A DNA stretch of 40,279 bases from contig NZ_KE159717.1 of the NCBI RefSeq assembly GCF_000403455.2, positions 1-40,279 on the forward strand, in the 5' to 3' direction. This DNA comes from Dorea sp. 5-2. Its GTDB lineage: Bacteria > Bacillota > Clostridia > Lachnospirales > Lachnospiraceae. This document shows, piece after piece, positions 1-8,569 of the stretch. The first letter of the stretch is position 1, and each line of letters starts with the position of its first letter. Under the pieces are notes generated by a model. The model was not told where the DNA came from, ran no database searches, and saw nothing but the letters and a program-made list of their open reading frames with translations. Position numbers and translations under genes: made by a program.

Positions 1-905
1 TCTAAGGACTGCACATGGAGGCTGACAATCAGGGAGCTTTCCATATCCAGAAAATCCGCCAGCATCCGGTCGTTCAATTCCGGCGCGAGAATCTGCACAA
101 AGCTGACCGCGCCGTACTTTTTCCCCATGCGGAACTGCCTGCCGGTGCGGAACTCAAAGGAAGTGGGGGCGATGAAGTCCTTGGTGGAAAGGCCGGAGGG
201 GGCCAGCCAGTCCCACGAAAAGGAAAAGGGAACCTGTTCGTCCATGTGGAATACGCCATGCAGCTGGGACAGCCGCGCCCGCCCGTCCAGCGGCTCCGCC
301 ACTACGCCCAGCCGCTTGAAGTTGTTGAGCAGGTCGGTTTCAATCCGTTCCAGCCGGGGCTTTGCCGCCCGGATGCTGTCCGCGTCAATGCCGAAGGTCA
401 GGTATTTTGTCTTAATCAGGCCGTTGTTCCCCTTTGCCAGCTGGTTTTGCAGCATCTGGGTGTACTCGCCGCGGATGTTGTCAAAATCATCCCCCTGGGG
501 CGGGATGGTGATGGACCGGGCAAAGGTTTCCTGGGACGCGGCCAGGTTGAGGAAGGACATCTGGAACCGGATGGAGCTGTCAAAGTAGTTGAGGAAATCG
601 CACCAGCCCTCGAAGATGGCGGTCTTATCCTCGTTTTGGGACAGCTGGTAATTGATGTCCTGAAACTGAATGGTCTTGGTATAATAGCAGCCGGTCACGC
701 GGCAGATGCCGTCCGGCCACATCCGTTCATAGGGGATGCTGTCCTGCGCGGAAATCCCCTTCTGGTCAGTGCGGCTGGCGCGGGAAATGGCGGCTTCGAT
801 CTGCTTTCTATCCGCGCGGGAGAGCTTCTTTTTCACCGGGGTTGGCCCTTCGCCCTCCGGCGCTCTGCCGTTTGTCCGGTTTTTCTTTGCCGTAAACAAT
901 GTCAT
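1..905 (-). CDS. virB4: VirB4-like type IV secretion ATPase, N-terminal part (cut by window edge)
   Basis: About 301 residues are readable, beginning MTLFTAKKNRTNG. The protein would be the hexameric ATPase powering the conjugative secretion channel at the inner membrane. Only the N-terminal region is present, so the Walker motifs lie outside the window. Assignment rests on its position directly after prgI and on similarity of this N-terminus to VirB4/TraE proteins of Clostridia elements. The ATG at 905 follows AAGGAGG at 909-915 with a short 3-base gap; a TTG two codons later (899) has better spacing. The start lies inside the 3' end of prgI (98-base overlap), which suggests translational coupling. 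Confidence 0.8.
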   Translation of the reverse strand, partial: MTLFTAKKNRTNGRAPEGEGPTPVKKKLSRADRKQIEAAISRASRTDQKGISAQDSIPYERMWPDGICRVTGCYYTKTIQFQDINYQLSQNEDKTAIFEGWCDFLNYFDSSIRFQMSFLNLAASQETFARSITIPPQGDDFDNIRGEYTQMLQNQLAKGNNGLIKTKYLTFGIDADSIRAAKPRLERIETDLLNNFKRLGVVAEPLDGRARLSQLHGVFHMDEQVPFSFSWDWLAPSGLSTKDFIAPTSFEFRTGRQFRMGKKYGAVSFVQILAPELNDRMLADFLDMESSLIVSLHVQSL

Positions 906-1251
906 ACACCTCCTTGTCGAGTTTGTCCTGCCGCTCCAATACGGCATAGAAATTGTTGGTCTGGTAGGGGCGCTGCCGGGGCCGGAGAAAGGATACCCGG
1001 ATCATGTTGCCGATGATCTTTTCCAGCGGCTGGCCGTTCTTCTCGTACATCGCCAGCAGGAAAAAGGGCAGCATGACAAGCATCATGCACAGGGCGGCGG
1101 CGCTGTTCCCGGCTGGCCCCCGAAGCAGAAAGAAAAGCGGCACGCCCACGAGCGCCCCGCCGCCAAAGCAGACTAACTGCCGCTTGGTGAGGTTGAAGGC
1201 CACCTTTGTCTTGACCTTCGTTAAGTCTTTGGGTACGGGTACATAAGCCAT
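808..1251 (-). CDS. prgI: PrgI family conjugation membrane protein
   Basis: 147 residues starting MAYVPVPKDLTKVKTK. PrgI proteins (VirB3-like in position) are small inner-membrane parts of Gram-positive conjugation channels, normally coded just before the VirB4 ATPase, as here. Two hydrophobic segments (around residues 25-45 and 50-70) are separated by a short polar turn (RGPAGN), and the remainder is a charged cytoplasmic tail. The start has AAGGAGTG a few bases upstream. The gene follows the TrbL-like gene by 18 bases and overlaps virB4. No lesion is seen. Confidence 0.85.
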   Translation of the reverse strand: MAYVPVPKDLTKVKTKVAFNLTKRQLVCFGGGALVGVPLFFLLRGPAGNSAAALCMMLVMLPFFLLAMYEKNGQPLEKIIGNMIRVSFLRPRQRPYQTNNFYAVLERQDKLDKEVYDIVYGKEKPDKRQSAGGRRANPGEKEALPRG

Positions 1252-1269
1252 TTTTGCACACTCCTTTCG

Positions 1270-2139
1270 TTAGTGGGCCTGGAAGATTGCCTTGGCCATG
1301 CTGCCGCTCTTAAAGAGGGTCAGGCAGAGCAGGACCGTATATCCCACACAGGACCAGATGGCGGCAATCGTATCCTCGTCGGTGGCGATGTTCTGCACCA
1401 GGACCGCGTAGATCGCCACGCAGACCATAATGAGGAACGCCTGAAAGCCTAACGCCATCAGGGAACGCAGGTAATTCTGCCCCATGCCGCCCCATTCCCT
1501 GCCCATCATAGCGGCTATCGGGACCGGCGCGACCGAGGTGACGAGATATATTTCCAGCATACGGCCATAAATGACGATAAAAATACAGATGGTCAGCGCC
1601 CACATGGTAAGGCCGATAAACAGGGACTGGAACCACAGCCCGAACAGCGGCCCCAAATCCATCTCCATGAGCCTTGGCTCCAAATCCGCCATCGCGGAAG
1701 AAATGTCGATGGAAGCGTCCGCGCCGATGACGCCGGAAGCCTGCGCCACAATGCCCTGGGCCAGATCAAACACGCCCATCACGATATTCCAGGTGTTGGT
1801 GACAATGAGGATGGCACAGGCGGTCTTGAAAATCCACTTGAAAAACACAGCGGTTTCAATATCGTGGAAGTTGTTCTTGTCAGTGATGATCTGAATCAGT
1901 TCCAGCGTCATCACAAAGGCCAGGATCACGCCTGCTATGGGGAGAATGACCGTTTCCGAAAGGCTTTGGACCATGCTGAAAATACCCGCGTTCCAGCCCT
2001 GGGGCGTCTGCCCGATCTGCCCCGATATGTCCGCCACCTGGTTGTTGACCGAATCGAACATACTGGAAAGGTTGCTCATTATGCCGCCCACCAGCATTTC
2101 TTTCAGCCAGGTGGTGATTGCATCCAGCAGAAAATCCAT
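1270..2139 (-). CDS. TrbL/VirB6-like polytopic conjugal transfer membrane protein
   Basis: 289 residues starting MDFLLDAITTWLKEMLVGG. An amphipathic N-terminus is followed by at least five hydrophobic segments (near residues 60-80, 105-125, 160-185, 220-245 and 255-275). This is the layout of the VirB6/TrbL channel proteins found between maff2 and prgI in Clostridia ICEs. It probably forms part of the membrane pore of the secretion system. AAAGGAGG lies 9-10 bases before the ATG. It sits downstream of the broken maff2 gene and a GC-rich hairpin, so its transcription from the virD4 side must cross both inserts or come from a promoter in element A. Confidence 0.8.
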   Translation of the reverse strand: MDFLLDAITTWLKEMLVGGIMSNLSSMFDSVNNQVADISGQIGQTPQGWNAGIFSMVQSLSETVILPIAGVILAFVMTLELIQIITDKNNFHDIETAVFFKWIFKTACAILIVTNTWNIVMGVFDLAQGIVAQASGVIGADASIDISSAMADLEPRLMEMDLGPLFGLWFQSLFIGLTMWALTICIFIVIYGRMLEIYLVTSVAPVPIAAMMGREWGGMGQNYLRSLMALGFQAFLIMVCVAIYAVLVQNIATDEDTIAAIWSCVGYTVLLCLTLFKSGSMAKAIFQAH

Positions 2140-2159
2140 ACAGTGCTACCTCCTTTCCG

Positions 2160-2183
2160 CCCCTCCCGCGTTTGCGGGAGGGG
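2160..2183 (-). promoter_or_regulatory. GC-rich hairpin between maff2 and trbL-like gene
   Basis: A perfect 10-bp stem (CCCCTCCCGC / GCGGGAGGGG) closes a 4-base loop just before the ribosome site of the TrbL-like gene. There is no T-run on the transcribed side, so it looks more like an RNA-stabilising, processing or attenuating structure than an intrinsic terminator. Placement after maff2 would set a stoichiometry step between the abundant small Maff2 protein and the downstream channel genes. That role is inference. Confidence 0.5.
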
Positions 2184-2212
2184 CAAAGGTATGGGTGTTT
2201 CTGGTGCGGGGA

Positions 2213-2306
2213 TTAGCCGAACAGACCGGAGAGCAGGGGTACAAGCACCATGCCGATCAGGGCAACGCCGCCGCCCGCCATAAGCTGTTTCATGCCCTGG
2301 CTTTTT
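2213..2306 (-). pseudogene. Maff2 family protein, C-terminal fragment
   Basis: Minus-strand codons read K-S-Q-G-M-K-Q-L-M-A-G-G-G then VALIGMVLVPLLSGLFG and TAA. This is the conserved C-terminal half and second membrane helix of Maff2, a small ICE-coded membrane protein typically lying between virD4 and the VirB6-like gene. The N-terminal half is found 11 kb away at 13338-13462 in the same orientation. The two halves join at codons P-G-A | K-S-Q-G to give a complete 71-residue protein, so this is one gene split by element A. Confidence 0.9.
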
Positions 2307-2307
2307 T

Positions 2308-2329
2308 CTCATGTGAGATAAAGAAGTAA
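2308..2329 (+). repeat. Left terminal inverted repeat of element A
   Basis: CTCATGTGAGATAAAGAAGTAA lies 2-3 bases inside the left edge. Its inverted partner at the right edge reads CTCATGTATGGTAAAGAAGTAA on the minus strand, matching 19 of 22 bases with the mismatches clustered in the middle. Such paired arms around a crossover dinucleotide fit a binding site for a large serine recombinase. Confidence 0.8.
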
Positions 2330-2387
2330 AAGAAGTGTAAAAAATTTTGCCGTTCCCTATCCGGCTGACTGCCGGACGGGTCGGGCT

Positions 2388-4010
2388 TTAGTCGGGCAAT
2401 TCTACCTTGCCGACAAAAGAGTAATAGATTTCGATTTCCTGTCTGCGGAGCTTCCCCCGGCGTTTCCCGTCAAGGGCTTCCGATTCGTGGATTACGATTT
2501 TCTCCACAAACTCCCGTAACAGGGTAGGGGTGAGTTCCTCAAAGCTGGTGTACTTGCGTACCACTTTCATAAACTTTTCAGCGTTTGCCGTGGCTTCCAG
2601 CGTTTTAGAAAGTTCGCTCTGCAAAGCGGCGGCTTTCTCTTTCAGTTCCTTTTGCTCGGCTTCGTAGTCTGCCGAAAGTTCCGTGAAACGCTCGTCCGAT
2701 ATGCGCCCGGTCACACTGTCCTCATACAGCCGCTTGAAGATGGCGGAGAGTTCCGCAATCCTTTTTTCTGCCGCTTCCAGCTCTTTCTTCTTTGCGGCGT
2801 TGCGGCGTTTGCTCCCGTCCTCGGTCTGGTCGGTCAACAGCTTCATAAACCGGGCTTCGTGCCTGGCGGCGTAGCTGGTGACTTTCCGTAGGTTCTCGGT
2901 CACTCCGGCGGTCAACAGGTCGGTGCGGATAAAATGCGCCGTACAGTCTGCCGTGCGCTTCTTGTAGCTGCCGCAGATGTAGCAGTCCTGTTTCCGTTTT
3001 TCGGTCTGATACCTCTGCTGGTACATGACGCTGCCGCAGTCGGCACAAAAGAGCAAGCCGGAGAACAAACCCACTTCATCATAGCGGTTAGGGCGTTTGC
3101 GCTGCTTGCGTAACTCCTGCACCCGTTCCCATGTGTCCCTGTCGATTATCTGCTCGTGGTGGTTCTCGAAGATTGCCTGTTTGTCCTCGCTGTTGTAGAT
3201 AATCTTGCTGCACTTGTAGGATTGGGTGGTGGTCTTGAAGTTCACAAGGCAGCCCGTGTATTCCCGGTTTTCAAGGATATGTACCACGGTGTTCGCCGCC
3301 CATTTGCACTCATAGCCGGGGTGGTAGCGGCGGGTTCTCCCTGTCCGGCGGTATTCCAGCGTTCCCGGTGTGGGGATTTCCTGCTCCGTGAGCATACGGG
3401 CTATCTTGGTCGGTCCGTTCCCGGCAAGGCAAAGGCTGTAAATCTGCTTTACCACGGGGGCGGCTTCCTCGTCAATGATGAAATTTTCGTCCTCGTCCAT
3501 GAGGTAGCCGTACACGGGCTTGCTTGTGACGGGCTTCCCACTCATGCCTTTTGAGCGTTTTACCGCCCGGATTTTCTTGCTCGTATCCCTCACCAGCCAT
3601 TCGTTAAAAATATTACGCAAGGGCGCAAAATCGTTGTCGCCCTGTGCGCTGTCAACGCCGTCATTGATGGCAATGAAGCGGACGCCGTTCTGTGGGAAAA
3701 TCATTTCGGTGTACATTCCCACTTGAAGATAGTTTCGCCCTAACCTTGACATATCCTTTACGATAACCGTTCCCACAAGCCCCGCTTCAATGTCGGCAAG
3801 CATGGACTGGAAGCCGGGTCTTTGAAAATTTGCCCCGGAGAATCCGTCGTCCGTGTACCATTTGAGGTTGGAAAAGCCGTTCTGTTTTGCGTAGGCTTCA
3901 AGGATTCGCTTCTGGTTGCTTATGGAGTTGGATTCGCCTTGAAGCGTGTCCTCGTGCGACAATCTCGGATATAGGGCGGTAATCAGTTTTTGGGTGGTCT
4001 GTCTTGTCAT
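2388..4010 (-). CDS. Large serine recombinase of element A (TnpX/TndX type)
   Basis: 540 residues. The N-terminal resolvase domain has the nucleophile serine at residue 18 in the motif LYPRLSHED, with further catalytic-domain motifs ([32 protein letters not shown]). A recombinase domain follows, then a zinc ribbon (LLFCADCGSVMY...CYICGSY) and a coiled-coil-rich C-terminus. This enzyme would cut and join attachment sites to excise and integrate element A. The ATG at 4010 follows GGAGG by five bases and is preferred to the upstream in-frame start at 4022. The stop lies 80 bases from the left edge of the element, as in Tn4451-like transposons. No lesion is seen. Confidence 0.93.
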   Translation of the reverse strand: MTRQTTQKLITALYPRLSHEDTLQGESNSISNQKRILEAYAKQNGFSNLKWYTDDGFSGANFQRPGFQSMLADIEAGLVGTVIVKDMSRLGRNYLQVGMYTEMIFPQNGVRFIAINDGVDSAQGDNDFAPLRNIFNEWLVRDTSKKIRAVKRSKGMSGKPVTSKPVYGYLMDEDENFIIDEEAAPVVKQIYSLCLAGNGPTKIARMLTEQEIPTPGTLEYRRTGRTRRYHPGYECKWAANTVVHILENREYTGCLVNFKTTTQSYKCSKIIYNSEDKQAIFENHHEQIIDRDTWERVQELRKQRKRPNRYDEVGLFSGLLFCADCGSVMYQQRYQTEKRKQDCYICGSYKKRTADCTAHFIRTDLLTAGVTENLRKVTSYAARHEARFMKLLTDQTEDGSKRRNAAKKKELEAAEKRIAELSAIFKRLYEDSVTGRISDERFTELSADYEAEQKELKEKAAALQSELSKTLEATANAEKFMKVVRKYTSFEELTPTLLREFVEKIVIHESEALDGKRRGKLRRQEIEIYYSFVGKVELPD

Positions 4011-4143
4011 GGTTTCCTCCATTTCCGACAGCCAGCCCCACTATTCCGTAGGTTTATTATACCATAGGGCGGGGCTTGCTGTACAGTCCTTTTTGCTACT
4101 TTATGTCGAAAAATATCACATTATTTTATTAAGGCTTATCGCA

Positions 4144-4335
4144 TTACATAGCGTGTGCGGCTGTTCCCCCGGCTGCGCTTTCCGCTTCCAGCACTTTCAT
4201 CATCTTGTCGGCGGCGGTGGCGGTAGTGCCTTGCTTGAAGTAGCCGGAAACCACAAGGACGGTGTTCCCCCGGCGTACCTCGGTCACGCAATCCGGGCGG
4301 CGGGTGGGGCGGTCTTTTTTCGTGGTGTCGGTCAT
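4144..4335 (-). CDS. TnpW-like small transposon protein
   Basis: 63 residues starting MTDTTKKDRPTRRPD. The gene resembles the TnpW family, small proteins of unknown function coded beside the recombinase in Tn4451/Tn5397-type elements. A polar basic N-terminus is followed by the conserved core TVLVVSGYFKQGTTATAADKMMKVLE. ATG 4335 has GGAG eight bases upstream and overlaps the stop of the DnaC-like gene (4332), so the pair are translationally coupled. Element B carries a homologue in the same position relative to its DnaC-like gene (15544-15726). Confidence 0.75.
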   Translation of the reverse strand: MTDTTKKDRPTRRPDCVTEVRRGNTVLVVSGYFKQGTTATAADKMMKVLEAESAAGGTAAHAM

Positions 4336-5186
4336 AGGCAAATCTCCTTTCCGTTCAGCAGCGTTTTAAGGCGTTCCATTTTCTCCCTTGCTCTGGCTTT
4401 TCTGAAATTTTCCCCGGTAATGCGGACGGGGGTACACATTTCTGTAAGGCGGTCATAAATGCGGGCGTGGGCGGTGTCCTCCGGGGTCTGCAATTCCTCC
4501 AGCGTCAAGTTTGTTGTGACAATCAGCGGCTTTTGGCTGCGGTATCGGCTGTCAATCACGTTATAGACTTGCTCTAAGCCATATTCCGTGCCACGCTCCA
4601 TGCCGAAATCGTCAAGGATAAGCAGAGGGAAGCTGCAAAGGCGGGCTATGTACTCGTTCCTGTCCTTGTAGCTGGCGGCAAGGTCGTTGAGTATCAAGGC
4701 AAAGTTTGTCATGCACACGGAAACCTCTTTCTCCATAAGGGCATTGGCAACACACCCGGCGAAATAGCTTTTCCCTGTGCCTACCATGCCCCATAACAGA
4801 TAGCCGATATTCCCGGCTTTCATTTCCTCCCAACACTCTACATAAGCATGGGCTTTGTGCATTTGGGGGCATTTCCCGTTGTCGTTTTCAAACGTCCATT
4901 CCCGCATAGCCGGGTCGGTAAAGCCTGTCCGTTTCAGCCGTTCCACTTCCTCCCGGTGCTTGTATTCCCTATGGCTGGCTTCCAGCATTTCCCGGCGTTT
5001 CCGCTGGCAGTCACATTCTTTCGGGTGGCGGTCACGCCCGAAAAAGGTTTTGCCCTCCGGGAAGTAGGCTTCTTTGGGCTGGCGGCAGCTCCCGCAGTAT
5101 AAAAGCCCGTCCTCCCCGGTGTAGTCCTCCGGCTCTGCTTCCTGTGCCGTGGCAAGCCGGAAAATGGCGTTATCATAATCACTCAT
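4332..5186 (-). CDS. DnaC/IstB-like AAA+ ATPase (helicase loader type), element A
   Basis: 284 residues starting MSDYDNAIFRLATAQE. An N-terminal zinc-binding region (CGSCRQ...ECDCQRK) precedes an AAA+ core with an intact Walker A (GMVGTGKS), Walker B (LLILDDFG) and a sensor-1 region (IVTTNLT). DnaC-like proteins load the replicative helicase at an origin; next to a rep gene this suggests the excised element replicates. Strong ribosome site (AAGGAGG). The homologue in element B (15757-16614) has a damaged P-loop, unlike this one. Confidence 0.88.
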   Translation of the reverse strand: MSDYDNAIFRLATAQEAEPEDYTGEDGLLYCGSCRQPKEAYFPEGKTFFGRDRHPKECDCQRKRREMLEASHREYKHREEVERLKRTGFTDPAMREWTFENDNGKCPQMHKAHAYVECWEEMKAGNIGYLLWGMVGTGKSYFAGCVANALMEKEVSVCMTNFALILNDLAASYKDRNEYIARLCSFPLLILDDFGMERGTEYGLEQVYNVIDSRYRSQKPLIVTTNLTLEELQTPEDTAHARIYDRLTEMCTPVRITGENFRKARAREKMERLKTLLNGKEICL

Positions 5187-5249
5187 AAAATCGTTCCTCC
5201 TTGTTCATGGTTTTTTACGCCCTGTTTACGGGGCGTTCTATCTCTGTTG

Positions 5250-6005
5250 TCAAAGGCTCTCGCCCTCCTTGTAGGAATAATCGGGGATTCCTTTCTTCCC
5301 CGTGCCTTTCCTGTCACGCCCCGCCCATATACGGATAGCGGCGGCATAGTTGATGTAGCTTTTCCCGTTGGCGGCTATATGCTGGCTTAATTCCTCAATG
5401 AACCGTTCCAGCCTGTCCGGGTATTCCCCTTTCAATTCCGCATATTCGCTTTCAGAGAGGAAAATATTTTTATATCTGCCAAATGGTGCGGGCTGCTCCC
5501 CACTCACTCCTTTTCGTTGGTTCTCTTTTAGTTGGTTTATAGTAAGTTGGTTAGGGGTCGGTTTTCCGTCCAACGCAAAGGTCGGTTTTCCGTCCTTATG
5601 AGGGTCGGTTTTCCGGCTATCAGAGGGTCGGTTTTCCGGCTGTATGGCTGTCATATGGTCGGAAAACTGTACCACTGGCATTTGCGGTATTTTCACATAA
5701 AGGCGGTTGGGTGCGGAGAAGCCCCGGCGTTCCCTCACCAAAAGCCCGGCAGCGTCCAGCTCATTCAGTGCGGACTTTATGGCGGTGCTGCCTTTATCCA
5801 GCGTTTCCGTTATCTCCGAAACGGGATAGACAATATATGTCCTGCCCTCGCTGTCCTGCCAGCCGTTCTTCTGTGAGAGGGTGGAACGGTCAAGAAGCAG
5901 CCCATAGAGCAGCCTTGCAGTATGCGACAAGTCCATTTTCAGCAGAAAATAGGGATAGGGCAGAAAACGGGGCAATATGGTGTCGGCTGTGATGTAATCG
6001 GTTAT
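5250..6005 (-). CDS. Replication initiator (RepA/DnaD-like), element A
   Basis: About 251 residues from ITDYITADTILPRF. The N-terminal winged-helix (DLSHTARLLYGLLLDR... ALNELDAAGLLVRERRG) resembles replication initiator protein A. A low-complexity linker follows, then a conserved C-terminal domain (RYKNIFLSESEYAELKGEYPDRLERFIEEL) shared with the element B protein. The open frame extends upstream to an ATG at 6149 inside the Cys-rich gene, but the only good ribosome site (AGGAGG at 6014-6019 on the minus strand) is spaced for an ATA codon at 6003-6005. A GTG at 6014 overlaps that site. The start is therefore uncertain. The linker DNA holds iteron-like repeats. Confidence 0.75.
   Translation of the reverse strand: MTDYITADTILPRFLPYPYFLLKMDLSHTARLLYGLLLDRSTLSQKNGWQDSEGRTYIVYPVSEITETLDKGSTAIKSALNELDAAGLLVRERRGFSAPNRLYVKIPQMPVVQFSDHMTAIQPENRPSDSRKTDPHKDGKPTFALDGKPTPNQLTINQLKENQRKGVSGEQPAPFGRYKNIFLSESEYAELKGEYPDRLERFIEELSQHIAANGKSYINYAAAIRIWAGRDRKGTGKKGIPDYSYKEGESL
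5556..5638 (+). repeat. Iteron-like direct repeats inside rep of element A
   Basis: Four copies of GGTCGGTTTTCCG start at 5556, 5580, 5603 and 5626, giving 24, 23 and 23-base spacing, about two helical turns. A partial fifth copy (GGTCGG) is at 5657. They lie in the linker-coding part of the rep gene, a position used by RepA_N-type plasmids for origin iterons. Probably the binding sites of the encoded initiator; function inferred. Confidence 0.75.
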
Positions 6006-6115
6006 GGTTCTCACCTCCTGTCTGTGGCTTCCTGTTACGCAGTTAAAACGGTTTTTTCGGGGGTAAAGGATAAATGTATCGGCTACCCTTTGAGGGCGGT
6101 CAAAAAAGCCTTGAT

Positions 6116-6502
6116 TTACGGGGGTTTGAAATATCCTAAAGCGTGACATTTATCCCTCTGTTTCCGCTTGCGCTGTGCGGCTCTGATTCTTTTCATGCGT
6201 CCGGCGCAATCCGGGCAGTATTTCCCCCGGTTTGACTTGGGGAGAAAATACCCGCCGCACTCGGTACAGCGTTTCCTGTCTGCCCGGTGGAGTAGGGCGG
6301 CTTCCAGTTTCCCGTCCAGCGGCAGCACGGCGGCGGTGAACCAGCGGCACAAGAGGGAATAGCTGATACTCTGCACACACACGCAAGGCTCGCCGTTATC
6401 CAGTAAAATACAGTTGCCGTTATCATAGTTGCAGCACTCATGTACAAGCCGACACGCCGCCCGGTGCTGGCGATAATCCATGTATGGGCGTTTACCGTTC
6501 AT
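6116..6502 (-). CDS. Cysteine-rich VLP-type protein, element A
   Basis: 128 residues starting MNGKRPYMDYRQHRAACR. Contains CCNYDNGNC, CVCV, LLCRW and a C-terminal zinc ribbon (CTECGGYFLPKSNRGKYCPDC) followed by a basic tail. The family is common in Clostridia mobile elements between rep and relaxase genes; its function is unknown, although the zinc ribbon plus basic tail suggests nucleic-acid binding. ATG 6502 overlaps the relaxase stop by 11 bases. A close homologue occupies the same place in element B (17486-17884), where the YRQ-RRA, CCNYDNG, VQSIS-SLLCRWF-AAVLPLD blocks are conserved. Confidence 0.8.
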   Translation of the reverse strand: MNGKRPYMDYRQHRAACRLVHECCNYDNGNCILLDNGEPCVCVQSISYSLLCRWFTAAVLPLDGKLEAALLHRADRKRCTECGGYFLPKSNRGKYCPDCAGRMKRIRAAQRKRKQRDKCHALGYFKPP

Positions 6503-8132
6503 TATCCCGCCCCTTTCCCCGTTCCGGCTCACGCCGTAGGATTTGCTCAATATTGCCCTTTACGGTCTGCAATTCCCGGACGTTCTCTTTCTTCTCCCGG
6601 TACTCGTTGTAAAGGGCGTTTTTCTCTCTGGTAAGCTGCTCAATCTCGGTCTGTAATGCTTTGGACGCTGGCAGCTTGGAGATTCCCTGTGCCTTGAAAT
6701 ACCGGGCGGCAGATTCGGAAATGATAAACTCGCTTTCGTGCTGCTCCCGGTAGGCTCTCCGGGCTTTCTCTGTTTTCTGCGCCCGTAATCCGTCACGGGC
6801 TGGCTTGGTCTTGATGTACGCCAATAACTGTTTCTGCAAGTCCTTTTTCTCCCGCAAGGTGCTTTCCACGGCTTTCAGTTTCCCGGTCACTTCATGCAGT
6901 CCGGCACTGGCGGCGGCAAGGGCGGCTTCCAGTTCCTCCGGGGAAGAAAAGCCGGATTCCTCGTAAATGCTCATGGTCGCCACCATTTGCTTCAGATTGT
7001 GCAGGGTCGCCCATTTCTCGTAGCCTTTCCCCTTGCCCTCGGCTTTCTTGGCGGCTATGTCTACCATGCGCTGTACGCTGTCCTGTTTCGGGGCGTTTAT
7101 AGCGGCTTTATTACGCTGTAAACGGTCTTTTATACTGCGGGGGTATTCCTGCTTGGGTAGGGGCTTTGGGGCGGCTCTGGCGGCGTTCTGTGCGTTTATG
7201 GTGAGTGTTTCCAGTACGGCGGCACGGTCAAAATCATCACCTAATCTCCGGGCGGTGATGGGCTTCGTCCTGTCCGGTGTGAGATACGATAATCTCCCCC
7301 GGCTCTCCTTGACGGTCACACCTTGTTGTAGCAGCTTCCCGGAAAAATCCTCAAAGGAAACAGCAGAGGACAGGGCGGCTCGGATTGTGCGCCGCAGCTT
7401 CTCCTTGTCGGTTTCAAACTTGGTCTGTTTGGGCGGCTCTCCCGTGGCGGCTTGGGAAGCGTTCTCCTTATCCAGTGCGGCTTGTCCTTTCCGCTTCGCC
7501 CAATACTCACGCTCGGTAACTCGGTTCTTGCTCCCGTTCAGCAAGTCAATCTGATAGAGGTTTTCCCGGTGGCACATTTCCATGACTTCCGCTTTGAAAT
7601 ATTCCATAGCTGCGTCCGTACAGCGGTGCTTGCAGCCCTCCCTTGTGTCGGCTGGTCTTTCCATGTAGGGAAGCAGCGGCACTTCCGCAATCCGTAGGGA
7701 ATTGATTACGATATGCACATGAATGTTGCCGCTGTGGTTATGCCCGTCCGGGTGGGTGCATACAATGGCTTGGTGTCCGGGGAAATGCTCTTTACAGAAC
7801 TGCTCGCCTAACTGTTGCGCCCGGTCTACGGTCAAGCCGTTGTCCTGTGCGTCACGGGGGTCAAAACTGATAATGTAGTGGTGGCTCTTTACGTCCTCCC
7901 GTTTCTGGTTCTTGCCGTATTTCAGATTGGAGCGCATACACGCTATGGCGAAATCTTCATCACCGCAATTAAGGGAAGATATGCGGTAATCGTCACGGAG
8001 AACAAGCCGCCCGTTCCCGTCCAGTGTGGGCTTCATGGTAAACTCGTCATGCTCAAAGGTTAGGTACTGCTCGGCAGCTCCATAGTCGGCATTTTTAGAG
8101 CTGATATGTTTGAATGTTGCCAACGGCTTCAC
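6492..8132 (-). CDS. Relaxase/mobilization nuclease (MOBP-like), element A
   Basis: 546 residues. The N-terminus PLATFKHISSKNADYGAAEQYL and the histidine triad region HPDGHNHSGNIHVHIVIN are those of the relaxase domain PF03432; a long charged coiled-coil C-terminus follows. It would nick oriT and pilot the single strand into a helper conjugation channel. The first usable codon is GTG 8132 within the 3' end of mobC (38-base overlap). The frame is intact. Role and partners are deduced from the adjacent MobC and the candidate oriT. Confidence 0.88.
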   Translation of the reverse strand: MKPLATFKHISSKNADYGAAEQYLTFEHDEFTMKPTLDGNGRLVLRDDYRISSLNCGDEDFAIACMRSNLKYGKNQKREDVKSHHYIISFDPRDAQDNGLTVDRAQQLGEQFCKEHFPGHQAIVCTHPDGHNHSGNIHVHIVINSLRIAEVPLLPYMERPADTREGCKHRCTDAAMEYFKAEVMEMCHRENLYQIDLLNGSKNRVTEREYWAKRKGQAALDKENASQAATGEPPKQTKFETDKEKLRRTIRAALSSAVSFEDFSGKLLQQGVTVKESRGRLSYLTPDRTKPITARRLGDDFDRAAVLETLTINAQNAARAAPKPLPKQEYPRSIKDRLQRNKAAINAPKQDSVQRMVDIAAKKAEGKGKGYEKWATLHNLKQMVATMSIYEESGFSSPEELEAALAAASAGLHEVTGKLKAVESTLREKKDLQKQLLAYIKTKPARDGLRAQKTEKARRAYREQHESEFIISESAARYFKAQGISKLPASKALQTEIEQLTREKNALYNEYREKKENVRELQTVKGNIEQILRREPERGKGRDNER

Positions 8133-8490
8133 CTACTTTCTGCAAGACTTCAAACTTCAAGGCGGCAAGCTCCGCTGTGGCGGCTTGTACCTCTTGGGAG
8201 AGGGCGTTATAAGGTGCGCCGTATTCGTTCAGACAGCGGGCAATCTGGTTCAAGTTGCCGCCGATTTTCCCGTACTCGGCTGTAAGTTTCCCAACGGCAG
8301 ACAGCAGTTCATCATTGACCGGGGAAACGGTAATGACCGGGCGTATGCTTGACTTGATTAAGGCTTGCCGGATAAACTCGGCTTGGCTCATTTTGCAGAG
8401 GGCGGCATGCTCGGAAAACTCGGCATATTCTTCCTCGGTCAAGCGTGTCTTGATTACCCGGTGGCGGTGGGGCGTGTTGTATCTTTTCAT
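8095..8490 (-). CDS. mobC: MobC-like relaxosome accessory protein
   Basis: 131 residues starting MKRYNTPHRHRVIKTRLTEE. The N-terminus is a ribbon-helix-helix-like segment (VIKTRLTEEEYAEFSEHAALCKMSQAEFIRQAL). The C-terminus has the bacterial mobilization motif GGNLNQIARCLNE typical of MobC (PF05713). It helps the relaxase melt and nick oriT. The start at 8490 is chosen over a longer reading because GGAG stands nine bases upstream. It is the first gene of the mobilization operon, just downstream of the candidate oriT. Confidence 0.88.
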   Translation of the reverse strand: MKRYNTPHRHRVIKTRLTEEEYAEFSEHAALCKMSQAEFIRQALIKSSIRPVITVSPVNDELLSAVGKLTAEYGKIGGNLNQIARCLNEYGAPYNALSQEVQAATAELAALKFEVLQKVGEAVGNIQTYQL

Positions 8491-8569
8491 GGCTTTCAAC
8501 TCCTTTCTTTTTATGCCTTGCCCTCTCACCAATAGGAGAAAAACAGGGGGCAAAACGGAAGTGTTTTTT

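Noticed and set aside
15..1016. 333-codon plus-strand open frame
   Set aside because: It mirrors virB4 and prgI on the minus strand, which have family similarity and ribosome sites.
5556..5662. CRISPR-like regularly spaced repeats
   Set aside because: Repeats are only 13 bases with 10-11 base gaps and lie inside an intact rep frame; no cas genes. Iterons fit better.
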